From Moringa oleifera (Eukaryota; Streptophyta; Magnoliopsida; Brassicales; Moringaceae), in the NCBI GenBank assembly GCA_021397835.1, contig JAJFZO010000120.1, positions 549,501-613,500 of the forward strand: a DNA stretch of 64,000 nucleotides, in the 5' to 3' direction. The stretch's first letter is position 1. The number at the start of each line of letters is the position of its first letter. Of the stretch, positions 39,146 through 50,747 are shown in pieces. The position numbers and the translations under genes are program-made. The notes beneath the pieces were generated by a model. The model was not told the DNA's origin. It ran no database searches and saw only the letters and a list, made by a program, of their open reading frames with translations.

Positions 39146-39924
39146 AACTGTTCTATACTGCTATACTACTACTGCTATAATATAATTATTTTTCCTAACA
39201 AAATCTAACTTTATTTATTGTAAGAAATATTATTATAATATGCTTAAGGATGCAAACAATGGACATGTGAACAAGAAAAGTGCCCCACACATTACTTACC
39301 ACTTAAAAGAAATTAAAACCTATATCAGTACCTTATGTAATTCATCTAAATTGTTTAATAATATCATAATCGTCGTGTCCTCTCCAACTTTTTTATTGAA
39401 TGTTCTAAGGAGATCTTCCTGCAAATTTCTACAAAAAATAAAAATAAACAAAATTCATATACAGACTTACTTAGGAATGTTTTTATATTAGGAAATCACA
39501 ATAAAGTAACAATGGACCCACCTGATCAGATCTGCCTACTCCCACCTTCTCCATACTGCTTACTCCATTTGCTTAGTTCAAGCGTCATCAGCAACCGGTG
39601 GACCCACCTACAGTTCATCATATCACATCGCATCATATTATATCAGCAACTAGTTTCAGTATAAGAATGTGCATTCAATACCTTTGTTTTTGACTCAACA
39701 AAGCCTTCCAAATTAAGTGGCCTTAACACTAGAGATGTAAAGCTTTTGCCCTCCTATTCTTGCCCAATTATCATGTTTCCTATACAACAAATGTCACAAA
39801 AGAAAAAACTCCTAATAAGTTTGCAGAAACATACCTTTTTGCCTTCCTCTAAAAGTTTATGGACAGGCTTATACGCTGCAGCAACACTTAACTTTGAAAT
39901 AGACCAACAACTTCAACGTCATAC

Positions 39925-40152
39925 CTTCAAGTCACTGCTAGAATACCCCTTGGTTTCATTTACAAATTTCTCAAACAGGAAATCTGGTTCTAAATTCTCC
40001 TGAGCAAGAAATATTTTCAGCATCTTCAGATGATTCTGTACTTGGGTAGGTTCACAAACTCAGATCTGCCTGCTTCCACCTATTCCATACTGCCTACTCC
40101 ATTTGCTAAGTTCATTCATGCTTGCAGCATCATAAGACACCAATGGATCCAC
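39925..40152 (-). pseudogene. Example fused exon of an AAA module (last exon joined to an earlier one)
   Basis: After a CTATAG acceptor the minus strand begins with the family's last exon; consensus copies read VGPSVAYDAASMNEL then YGEGGSR. Without any intron it continues, in another frame, as VDLPEAENHLKILKIF, then EKLANETKGYSGSDLK and a GTATGA donor. In the normal protein LP.AEN...SGSDLK lies before NLC.AAAY, and VGPSVAYDA... is at the very C-terminus. The head-to-tail fusion marks the breakpoint of the module duplication. The frame change and a stop at the join prevent read-through, so no copy can encode a concatenated protein. Confidence 0.8.
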
Positions 40153-40834
40153 CTATAGTTCATCGTATCATATCACATCATGTTATAAATACAAGATTCC
40201 ATATTATATTAGCAACAAGTTTCTGTACAGAAATGTGCATTCAATACCTTGGCTTTTGACTCAATAAAGCCTTCCAAATTAAGTGGCCTTAACGCCGAAG
40301 ATGCAAAGCTTTAACCTTCCTATTCTTGCCCAATTATCAAACTTCCTGTACAATAAACGTCATCAAGAAAAAGCTCCGAATAAGTATGCAAAAACAAACC
40401 TTCTTTTCTTCCTCCAAAAGTTCTTGGACAAGCTTATGCGCTGCAGCAACACTTCACTTTGAAATTGACCAACAACTTCAACGTCGTACCTTTAAATTGC
40501 TGCAAGAATACCCCTTTGTTTCATTTGCAAGATTCTCAAATGAGAAATCTGGTTCTAAATTCAGTTGAGTAAGAAATATTTTTAGTAGCTTCAGATGATT
40601 TTCTGCTTCTGGTAGGTCCGCAAACTCAGATCTGCCTGCGGCCACCTATTCCATATTGCTTGGTCCATTTGCTCAGTTCATTAATGCTTGCAGCACCATA
40701 AGCAACCCATGGACCCACCTATAGTTCATCATATTATATCGCATCATATTATAAATTCAACATTCTCATATTTAATCAGAAACAAGTTTCTACAAAGGAG
40801 TGGGCATTCAATACCTTGGCTTTTGACTCAACAA

Positions 40835-40923
40835 AGCCTTCCAAATTAAGTGGCCCTCACACCAGAGATGCAAAGCTTTTGCCTTCCTATTCCTGCCGAA
40901 TTATCAAACTTCCTGCACAATAA
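40835..40923 (-). pseudogene. Example exon PLNLEGFVESKAK of an AAA module
   Basis: Each module has this exon between AAAYK...EEEKK and VGPSVAYDA. It follows a TGTGCAG acceptor and encodes a variable stretch, then PLNLE(D/G)FVESKAK before GTATTG. It matches the family's LRPLNL.DF..SKAK segment near the C-terminus. The best-preserved copy is around 49,210-49,120, where IIGQEYEGKSFASLVLRPLN is open. This copy has a stop just before GPLN. Confidence 0.7.
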
Positions 40924-40967
40924 ATGTCATAAATTAAGAAACCCCTAATAAGTCTGCAGAAACAAAC

Positions 40968-41022
40968 CTTCTTTTCTTCCTCCAAAAGTTCTTGGACAAG
41001 CTTATACGCTGCTGCAACACTT
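40968..41022 (-). pseudogene. Example short exon AAAYKLVQELLEEEKK of an AAA module
   Basis: This matches the alpha-helical C-terminal segment after SGSDLK in AAA-type ATPases (family form AAAYRPVQELLEEEKK). The donor follows the AAGAAG lysine codons. In the minus strand just before it, a TGA lies in frame if the nearest AG is used, and the usual NLC residues are not recognisable, so splicing from the previous exon is doubtful. About 16 further copies occur at module spacing. Confidence 0.7.
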
Positions 41023-41272
41023 CACTTTGAAATTGACCAACAACTTCAACATCATACCTTCAAATCACAGCCAAAATGCCCCTTGGTTTCATTTGCAAGT
41101 TTTTAACCGAAAAATCTGGTTCTAAATTCTCTTGAGCAAGAAATATTTTCAGCATTTTCAGATGATTTTCTGCTCCCCTGTATAGATTCTGACAATATCA
41201 AGGTGTGGTTAGCAGTAAGGTGAATAAAACATATGCTTCAACTATGACTGTTCAAAAAACCTAATAATTTAC

Positions 41273-41578
41273 CTGTACCCACTGGCGGGTTTAAAACCAG
41301 CATCTGGATCTTCGTTTGTCACATGGACAGCTACACCATGAACTTTCCGCCTACTACTTTCTGGCTTGTCAAAATTAAAAAGAGTAACAGCGGCTGATGT
41401 TTTCCTCCTACCCTCCACCATGTTCCATGCCATAAAGTCACCTTATTTCTCATCAAATATGGAATAGAACGTGAAATACTACATTAAATGACTATAGAAA
41501 AAGTTTTAATTAACTTCACTATGACACCAGAAATTTGCTAGAGAGAAATACCATCCCGACTGCAACCTCGGGCATCAG
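41273..41578 (-). pseudogene. ACC1 exon fragment, copy 2
   Basis: Nearly identical to copy 1, carried within higher-order unit 2. It keeps WNMVEGRRKTSAAV and HVTNEDPDAGFKPASGY, where the donor-side triplet reads gtac rather than gtat. It shares the same frame disruptions, so the decay predates the amplification. Confidence 0.78.
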
Positions 41579-41639
41579 ATCAAACTGTTCTATACTACTA
41601 TACTACTATTGCTATACTGTTATGCTGCTATACTACTAT

Positions 41640-42310
41640 ACTGCTACTGTACATCTTTCATAAATTTAGATTGATAGATAAATTGCATGGTAAAAACTTT
41701 GAGAAAAACATATTTCAGTGCAAATTCAAAGAGATGCAAATGTAAATTTAAAAATTCTTCTAACTAATTTGATGAACTTAAATATAAATTAATATTACCT
41801 TTTACAATTCTTTTCTTTTTAATTTATTAAGACGATATCACATTTATTTTGCATTAATGTGATTTATAATATTTTATGCATCTTTAGGTTCTTTTTTTTT
41901 TTAGTATTTTATTGTTGAATGTCTTGTTTATTTTGGTTAACGAAGTTATCTAATGAGTTAAGTTATAAGACAAATAATATAATATAATTATTTTTCCTAA
42001 CAAAATCTAACTTTATTTATTGTAAGAAATATTATTATAATATGCTTAAGGATGCAAACAATGGACATGTGAACAAGAAAAGTGCCCCACACATTACTTA
42101 CCACTTAAAAGAAATTAAAACCTATATCAGTACCTTATGTAATTCATCTAAATTGCTTAATAATATCATAATCGTCGTGTCCTCTCCAACTTTTTTATTG
42201 AATGTTCTAAGGAGATCTTCCTGCAAATTTCTACAAAAAATAAAAATAAACAAAATTCATATACAGACTTACTTAGGAATGTTTTTATATTAGGAAATCA
42301 CAATAAAGTA
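41640..42310. mobile_element. Repeat-family fragment shared with the 5.8-kb duplication
   Basis: Phrases such as tttattttgcattaatgt, gtcttgtttattttggtta, tgttctaaggagatcttcct and aataaacaaaattcata match, with changes, 16,975-17,320 and 22,675-23,030. So the array unit carries a diverged piece of the same repeat family as the 5.8-kb tandem copies. It recurs at 44,463-45,130 and, shortened, at 39,180-39,505. The family is not identified. Confidence 0.7.
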
Positions 42311-43994
42311 ACAATGGACCCACCTGATCAGATCTGCCTACTCCCACCTTCTCCATACTGCTTACTCCACTTGCTTAGTTCAAGCGTCATCAGCAACCGG
42401 TGGACCCACCTACAGTTCATCATATCACATCGCATCATATTATAAATACAACATTCTCATATTATATCAGCAACTAGTTTCAGTATAAGAATGTGCATTC
42501 AATACCTTTGTTTTTGACTCAACAAAGCCTTCCAAATTAAGTGGCCTTAACACTAGAGATGTAAAGCTTTTGCCCTCCTATTCTTGCCCAATTATCACGT
42601 TTCCTATACAACAAATGTCACAAAAGAAAAAACTCCTAATAAGTTTGCAGAAACATACCTTTTTGCCTTCCTCTAAAAGTTTATGGACAGGCTTATACGC
42701 TGCAGCAACACTTAACTTTGAAATAGACCAACAACTTCAACGCCATACCTTCAAGTCACTGCTAGAATACCCCTTGGTTTCATTTACAAATTTCTCAAAC
42801 AGGAAATCTGGTTCTAAATTCTCCTGAGCAAGAAATATTTTCAGCATCTTCAGATGATTCTGTACTTGGGTAGGTTCACAAACTCAGATCTGCCTGCTTC
42901 CACCTACTCCATACTGCCTACTCCATTTGCTAAGTTCATTCATGCTTGCAGCATCATAAGACACCAATGGATCCACCTATAGTTCATCGTATCATATCAC
43001 ATCATGTTATAAATACAAGATTCCATATTATATTAGCAACAAGTTTCTGTACAGAAATGTGCATTCAATACCTTGGCTTTTGACTCAATAAAGCCTTCCA
43101 AATTAAGTGGCCTTAACGCCGAAGATGCAAAGCTTTTACCTTCCTATTCTTGCCCAATTATCAAACTTCCTGTACAATAAACGTCATCAAGAAAAAGCTC
43201 CGAATAAGTATGCAAAAACAAACCTTCTTTTCTTCCTCCAAAAGTTCTTGGACAAGCTTATGCGCTGCAGCAACACTTCACTTTGAAATTGACCAACAAC
43301 TTCAACGTCGTACCTTTAAATTGCTGCAAGAATACCCCTTTGTTTCATTTGCAAGATTCTCAAATGAGAAATCTGGTTCTAAATTCAGTTGAGTAAGAAA
43401 TATTTTTAGTAGCTTCAGATGATTTTCTGCTTCTGGTAGGTCCGCAAACTCAGATCTGCCTGCGGCCACCTATTCCATATTGCTTGGTCCATTTGCTCAG
43501 TTCATTAATGCTTGCAGCACCATAAGCAACCCATGGACCCACCTATAGTTCATCATATTATATCGCATCATATTATAAATTCAACATTCTCATATTTAAC
43601 CAGAAACAAGTTTCTACAAAGGAGTGGGCATTCAATACCTTGGCTTTTGACTCAACAAAGCCTTCCAAATTAAGTGGCCCTCACACCAGAGATGCAAAGC
43701 TTTTGCCTTCCTATTCCTGCCTAATTATCAAACTTCCTGCACAATAAATGTCATAAATTAAGAAACTCCTAATAAGTCTGCAGAAACAAACCTTCTTTTC
43801 TTCCTCCAAAAGTTCTTGGACAAGCTTATACGCTGCTGCAACACTTCACTTTGAAATTGACCAACAACTTCAACATCATACCTTCAAATCACTGCCAAAA
43901 TGCCCCTTGGTTTCATTTGCAAGTTTTTAACCGAAAAATCTGGTTCTAAATTCTCTTGAGCAAGAAATATTTTCAGCATTTTCAGATGATTTTC

Positions 43995-46805
43995 TGCTCC
44001 CCTGTATAGATTCTGACAATATCAAGGTGTGGTTAGCAGTAAGGTGAATAAAACATATGCTTCAACTATGACTGTTCAAAAAACCTAATAATTTACCTGT
44101 ACCCACTGGCGGGTTTAAAACCAGCATCTGGATCTTCGTTTGTCACATGGACAGCTACACCATGAACTTTCCGCCTACTACTTTCTGGCTTGTCAAAATT
44201 AAAAAGAGTAACAGCGGCTGATGTTTTCCTCCTACCCTCCACCATGTTCCATGCCATAAAGTCACCTTATTTCTCATCAAATATGGAATAGAACGTGAAA
44301 TACTACATTAAATGACTATAGAAAAAGTTTTAATTAACTTCATTATGACACCAGAAATTTGCTAGAGAGAAATACCATCCCGACTGCAACCTTGGGCATC
44401 AGATCAAACTGTTCTATACTGCTATACTGTTATGCTGCTATACTACTATACTGCTACTGTACATCTTTCATAAATTTAGATTGATAGATAAATTGCATGG
44501 TAAAAACTTTGAGAAAAACATATTTCAGTGCAAATTCAAAGAGATGCAAATGTAAATTTAAAAATTCTTCTAACTAATTTGATGAACTTAAATATAAATT
44601 AATATTACCTTTTACAATTCTTTTCTTTTTAATTTATTAAGACGATATCACATTTATTTTGCATTAATGTGATTTATAATATTTTATGCATCTTTAGGTT
44701 CTTTTTTTTTTTAGTATTTTATTGTTGAATGTCTTGTTTATTTTGGTTAACGAAGTTATCTAATGAGTTAAGTTATAAGACAAATAATATAATATAATTA
44801 TTTTTCCTAACAAAATCTAACTTTATTTATTGTAAGAAATATTATTATAATATGCTTAAGGATGCAAACAATGGACATGTGAACAAGAAAAGTGCCCCAC
44901 ACATTACTTACCACTTAAAAGAAATTAAAACCTATATCAGTACCTTATGTAATTCATCTAAATTGCTTAATAATATCATAATCGTCCTGTCCTCTCCAAC
45001 TTTTTTATTGAATGTTCTAAGGAGATCTTCCTGCAAATTTCTACAAAAAATAAAAATAAACAAAATTCATATACAGACTTACTTAGGAATGTTTTTATAT
45101 TAGGAAATCACAATAAAGTAACAATGGACCCACCTGATCAGATCTGCCTACTCCCACCTTCTCCATACTGCTTACTCCACTTGCTTAGTTCAAGCGTCAT
45201 CAGCAACCGGTGGACCCACCTACAGTTCATCATATCACATCGCATCATATTATAAATACAACATTCTCATATTATATCAGCAACTAGTTTCAGTATAAGA
45301 ACGTGCATTCAATACCTTTGTTTTTGACTCAACAAAGCCTTCCAAATTAAGTGGCCTTAACACTAGAGATGTAAAGCTTTTGCCCTCCTATTCTTGCCCA
45401 ATTATCATGTTTCCTATACAACAAATGTCACAAAAGAAAAAACTCCTAATAAGTTTGCAGAAACATACCTTTTTGCCTTCCTCTAAAAGTTTATGGACAG
45501 GCTTATACGCTGCAGCAACACTTAACTTTGAAATAGACCAACAACTTCAACGCCATACCTTCAAGTCACTGCTAGAATACCCCTTGGTTTCATTTACAAA
45601 TTCCTCAAACAGGAAATCTGGTTCTAAATTCTCCTGAGCAAGAAATATTTTCAGCATCTTCAGATGATTCTGTACTTGGGTAGGTTCACAAACTCAGATC
45701 TGCCTGCTTCCACCTACTCCATACTGCCTACTCCATTTGCTAAGTTCATTCATGCTTGCAGCATCATAAGACACCAATGGATCCACCTATAGTTCATCGT
45801 ATCATATCACATCATGTTATAAATACAAGATTCCATATTATATTAGCAACAAGTTTCTGTACAGAAATGTGCATTCAATACCTTGGCTTTTGACTCAATA
45901 AAGCCTTCCAAATTAAGTGGCCTTAACGCCGAAGATGCAAAGCTTTTACCTTCCTATTCTTGCCCAATTATCAAACTTCCTGTACAATAAACGTCATCAA
46001 GAAAAAGCTCCGAATAAGTATGCAAAAACAAACCTTCTTTTCTTCCTCCAAAAGTTCTTGGACAAGCTTATGCGCTGCAGCAACACTTCACTTTGAAATT
46101 GACCAACAACTTCAACGTCGTACCTTTAAATTGCTGCAAGAATACCCCTTTGTTTCATTTGCAAGATTCTCAAATGAGAAATCTGGTTCTAAATTCAGTT
46201 GAGTAAGAAATATTTTTAGTAGCTTCAGATGATTTTCTGCTTCTGGTAGGTCCGCAAACTCAGATCTGCCTGCGGCCACCTATTCCATATTGCTTGGTCC
46301 ATTTGCTCAGTTCATTAATGCTTGCAGCACCATAAGCAACCCATGGACCCACCTATAGTATCATATTATATCGCATCATATTATAAATTCAACATTCTCA
46401 TATTTAATCATAAAAAAGTTTCTACAAAGGAGTGGGCATCCAATACCTTGGCTTTTGACTCAACAAAGCCTTCCAAATTAAGTGGCCCTCACACCAGAGA
46501 TGCAAAGCTTTTGCCTTCCTATTCCTGCCTAATTATCAAACTTCCTGCATAATAAATGTCATAAATTAAGAAACTCCTAATAAGTCTGCAGAAACAAACC
46601 TTCTTTTCTTCCTCCAAAAGCTCTTGGACAAGCTTATACGCTGCTGCAACACTTCACTTTGAAATTGACCAACAACTTCAACATCATACCTTCAAATCAC
46701 TGCCAAAATGCCCCTTGGTTTCATTTGCAAGTTTCTTAACAGAAAATCTGGTTCTAAATTCTCTTGAGCAAGAAATATTTTCAGCATTTTCAGATGATTT
46801 TCTGC
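43995..46805 (-). repeat. Higher-order repeat unit 3 of the array
   Basis: It has the same content as unit 2: an ACC1 fragment at 44,097-44,402, a mobile-DNA piece at 44,463-45,130, and AAA modules with markers near 45,197, 45,757 and 46,319. It ends where the next module continues without another ACC1 fragment, so the higher-order period stops after three units. Confidence 0.92.
44097..44402 (-). pseudogene. ACC1 exon fragment, copy 3
   Basis: Carried within higher-order unit 3 and almost identical to copy 2, with the same lesions. Upstream of it on the plus strand is a variable run of gctatactgctatact-like repeats (44,415-44,458) that differs in length between the three units. Confidence 0.78.
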
Positions 46806-49800
46806 TTTTGATAGGTCCATGTAGTCAGATTTGCCTGCTCCCACCTTTTCCATACTGCTTACTCCATTTGCTCAGTTCATTCCTGCTTAAAGCATCATAA
46901 GCAACCTGTGGACCCACCTACAGTTCATCATATCACACCACATCATATTATAAATACAACATTCTAATATTATATCAGCAACAAGTTTTGGTACAGGAAT
47001 GTCCATTCAATACCCTGGCTTTTGATTCAACAAAATCTTCCAAATTAAGTGGCCCTAACATGAGAGACACAAAGCTTTTGCCTTCCTATTCTTGTCCAAT
47101 TATCAAACCTCCTGTACAATAATTGTCATAAATGAAAAAATACCTCATAAGTCTATAGAAACATACCATCTTTTCTTTCTTCAAAAGTTCTTTGTCAAGC
47201 TTATATGCTGCAGCAACACTTCACTTTGAAATTGACCAACAACTTCAACATCATACCTTCAAATCGCTGCCAGAATACCCTTTTCCATTTGCTCAGTTCA
47301 TTCATGCTTAAAGCATCATGAGCAACCGGTGGACCCACCTATAGTTCATCGTATCACATCACATCATATTATAAATACAACATTCTTATATTATATCAAC
47401 AACAAGTTTTGGTACAAGAATATACATTAAATACCTTGGCTTTTGATTCAACGAAGTCTTCCAAATTAAGTGGCCTTAACATCAGAGACGCAAAGCTTTT
47501 GCCTTCCTATTCTTGTCCAAGTATCAAACCTCCTGTACAATAATTGTCATAAATGAAAAAACACCTCACAAGTCTATAGAAACATACCTTCTTTTCTTTC
47601 TCCAAAATTTCTTTGTCAAGCTTATATGCTGCAGCAACACTTCACTTTGAAATTGACCAACAACTTTAACATCATACCTTCAAATTGCTGCCAGAATACC
47701 CTTTGGTTTCATTGGCAAGCTTCATAAACAGGAAATTTGGTTCTGAATTCAATTCGGCAAGAAATATTTTCAGTATCTTCAGATGATTTTCTGCTGCAGG
47801 TAGGCCTAGATACACAGATCTGCCTGCTTCCACCTTGTCCATCCTGCTTACTCTCTTTGCCCAGTTCACTCATGCTTGCAGCATCAAAAGCAACCGATGG
47901 ACACACCTACAGTCCATCGAATCATATCACATCATATTATAAACCCAACATTCTTATATTATATCGGCATCAAGTTTCGATACAGGAATGTGCATCAAAT
48001 ACCTTGGCTTTTAGGTCCACAAAGTCTTCCAAATGAAGTGGCCTTAACACTAGAGATGCAAAGCCTTTGCCTTCCTATTCTTGCCCACTTTTCCAACTTC
48101 CTGCACTATAAATGTCATAAAAGAAAAAACTCCTAATAAGTCTGCAGAAACATACCTTCTTTTTTTTCCTCCAAAAGTTTCACTTCATTTTGAAATTGAC
48201 CAACAACTTCAACGTCATATGTTAAAATCGCTACCAGAATACCCCTTGGTTTCAGTTGCAAGTTTCTCAAACAGGATATCTAGTTTTAAATTCCAGAGCA
48301 AGAAATATCTTCAGTATCTTCAGTCGATTTTTTGCTTCAGGTAGGTCCACCTACTCAGATCTGCCTGCTTCCACCTTCTCCATCCTGCTTGCTCCATTTT
48401 CTTAGGTCATTCACACTTGCAACATCATCAGCAACCGATGAATCCATCTACAGTTCATCGTATCGTGTCACATTATATTATATGTATAACATTCTCATAT
48501 TATATGAGCAACTAGTTTAAGTAAAGGAATGTGCATTCAATACCTTGGCTTTTGATTCCACATAGTCTTCCAAATTAAGTAGGGTGAACATTAGGGATGT
48601 TTAAGCCTTTGCCTTCCTATTTTTGCCCAATTTTCCAACTTCTTGTACCATAAATGTCAGAAAAGAAAAAATGCCCTATAAGTCTGCAGAGACATACCTT
48701 CTTTTTTTCCTCTAAAAGTTCATGGACAGGCCTATACCCTGCAGCAACACTTCACTTTGAAATTGACCAACAACTTCAACGTCATACCTTCAAATTGCTG
48801 CCAGAATAGCCACTTTGGTTTCATTTGCAAGTTCCTCAAACAGGATATCTCGTTCTAAATTCTCTTGAGCAAGAAATAATTTTGGTATCTTCAGATGGTT
48901 CTCTGCTTCTGGTAGGCCCACAAACTCATATCTGCCTACTGCCATCTACTCCATTCTGCTTACTCCATTTGGTCAGTTCATTCATGCTTACAGCATCATA
49001 AGCAACCGATGGACCCACCTATAGTTTATCATATCATATCGCATCATACTATAAATGCAACATTCTCATATTACATCAAAAACAAGTTTCGGTACTGGAA
49101 TGTTCATTCAATACCTCAGCTTTTGACTCAACAAAGTCTTCCAATTGAGTGGCCTTAACACCAGAGATGCAAAGCTTTTTCCTTCATATTCTTGCCCAAT
49201 TATAAAACTTCCTATGCAATAAATGTCATAAAGGAAAAAAGTCCTAATAAGTCTGCAGAAACATACCTTTCTCCCAAAGTTCTTAGACAAGCTTATATGC
49301 TGCAGGAACACTTACACTTTGAAATTGACCAACAACTTCAACGTCATACCTTCAAATCGCTGCAAAAACACCACTTGATTTCATTTGCAAGTTTCTAGAA
49401 GAGGAAATCTGGTTCTAAATTCTCTTGAGCATGAAATATTTTTAGTATCTACAAATGATTTTCTGCTTCTGGCAAGTCCACACACTCAGATCTGCCTGCT
49501 TCCACCTTCTCCATACTGCTTACTCTATTTGCTCAGTTCATTCATGCTTGCAGCATCAGAAGCTACCGATGGACCCACCTACAGTTCATCGTATCATATC
49601 GCATCATATTATATATGCAACATTCTCATATTATATCATAAACAAGTTTCGGTACAGGAATGTGCATTCAATACCTTGGCTTTTGATTCCACAAAGTCTT
49701 CCAAATTAAGTGGTCTCAACACCAGAGATGCAAAGCGTTTTGCCTTCCTATTCTTCCCCAATTATCAAGCATCCTGCATAATGAATGTCATATAAGAAAA

Positions 49801-50747
49801 AACAATTAATGGGTCTCAAGAAACGTACCTTTTTTTCTTCCTCCAAAAGTTCTTGGACAAGCCTACATGCTGCAGCAACAATTCACATTGAAATTAACCA
49901 ACTTAAATGTCATACCTCCAAATCACTGCTAGAAAACCTCTTGCTTTCATTTGCAAGTTTCTCAAACAGGAAATCTAGTTCTAAATTCTCTTGAGCAATA
50001 AGTATTTTGAGTAACTCCGGATGATTTTTTGCTTCCACCTTCTCCATACTGCTTGCTGAATTTGCTCAGTTCATTCATGCTTGCAGCATCATAAGCAACC
50101 GATGGACCCACTTACACTTCATCGTATTCCATTGCATCATATTATAAATTTAACATTCTCATATTATATCAGCAACAAGTTTGGTAAAAGAAAGTGAATT
50201 CAATACCTTGGCTTTTGATTCAACAAACTCTTTGAAAATTAAGTGGCCTTAACACCAGATATGCAAAGCTTTTGCCCTCCTATTCTTGCCCAATTGTCAA
50301 ACTTCCTATAAAATAAATGTCATAAAAGAAAAAAATTCTCTTAAGTCTGCAGAAACGTACCATTTTTGGTTCCTCCAAAAGTTCTTAGACAGGCTTATAT
50401 GCTATAATCTCACTTCACTTTGAAATTGACCAACAACTTCAATGTCATATCTTCAAATTGCTTCTGAAATTTCCCCCTTAGTTTCATCTGCAAGTTCCTC
50501 AAACAGGATATCTCTTTCTAAATTCTCTTAAGCAAGAAATATTTTTAGTATCTTCGGATAATTCTCTGCTTCTAGTAGCCCGGAAACTTAGATCTGCCTG
50601 CTACCATCAACTCCATCCGGCTTACTCCATTTGCTCAGGTCATTAATGCTTGCAGCATCATAAGCAACCAATGGACCCACTTACAGTTCATCATATCATA
50701 TCGCATCATATTATAAATACAACATTCTCATATTATATCGGCAACAA
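46806..50747 (-). repeat. Irregular single-module part of the AAA-ATPase array
   Basis: Eight more modules carry markers near 46,886, 47,307, 47,872, 48,414, 48,986, 49,545, 50,078 and 50,647. They are more diverged from each other than the three higher-order units are, so this is the older part of the array. The module around 47,285 has lost ~145 bp, removing the fused LPEAEN part. The last module is cut at ~50,747 inside an intron, where the large duplication copy B begins. Confidence 0.9.
47672..47906 (-). pseudogene. Best-open fused exon in the AAA array
   Basis: Two overlapping frames show the fusion. One reads CPSVAFDAASMSELGKES then GQGGSRQ (last exon). The other stays open for 65 codons through LPAAENHLKILKIFLAELN and FMKLANETKGYSGSNLK, the AAA C-terminal subdomain. 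The Asp of GSDLK has become Asn. It lies in the irregular part of the array and shows the fusion best because no stop interrupts the second frame. Confidence 0.75.

Larger units (their letters stand above)
38734..41170 (-). repeat. Higher-order repeat unit 1 of the AAA-ATPase/ACC1 array
   Basis: Starts at tgctcccctgtatagattct, the same phrase that starts units 2 and 3. In order on the plus strand it holds the ACC1 exon fragment, a short mobile-DNA piece (39,180-39,505), then three AAA modules with marker words near 39,583, 40,121 and 40,685. It is ~390 bp shorter than unit 2 because sequence equivalent to about 41,600-41,985 is missing, with the breakpoint at a tataatataatta-like microhomology. 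Confidence 0.9.
41171..43994 (-). repeat. Higher-order repeat unit 2 of the array
   Basis: This ~2.82-kb unit is nearly identical to unit 3 and, outside the 390-bp difference, to unit 1. It contains the ACC1 fragment (41,273-41,578), the mobile-DNA piece (41,640-42,310) and three AAA modules (markers near 42,383, 42,950 and 43,509). Confidence 0.92.

Noticed and set aside
38734..50747. Reading the AAA array as one giant multi-exon gene encoding a repeat protein
   Set aside because: The fused exons change frame at the join and most have a stop there. The NLC residues before AAAYK are missing and a TGA follows the nearest acceptor. No module has a Walker A or Walker B motif.
38734..50747. Plus-strand open frames of 80-87 codons repeating in the array (for example 39746-40003 and its copies)
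   Set aside because: They lie antisense to recognisable AAA exons and introns and recur only because the DNA is repeated.
38734..50747. CRISPR-like array
   Set aside because: The repeat unit is about 570 bp of exon and intron sequence in a plant genome, not short repeats with unique spacers.
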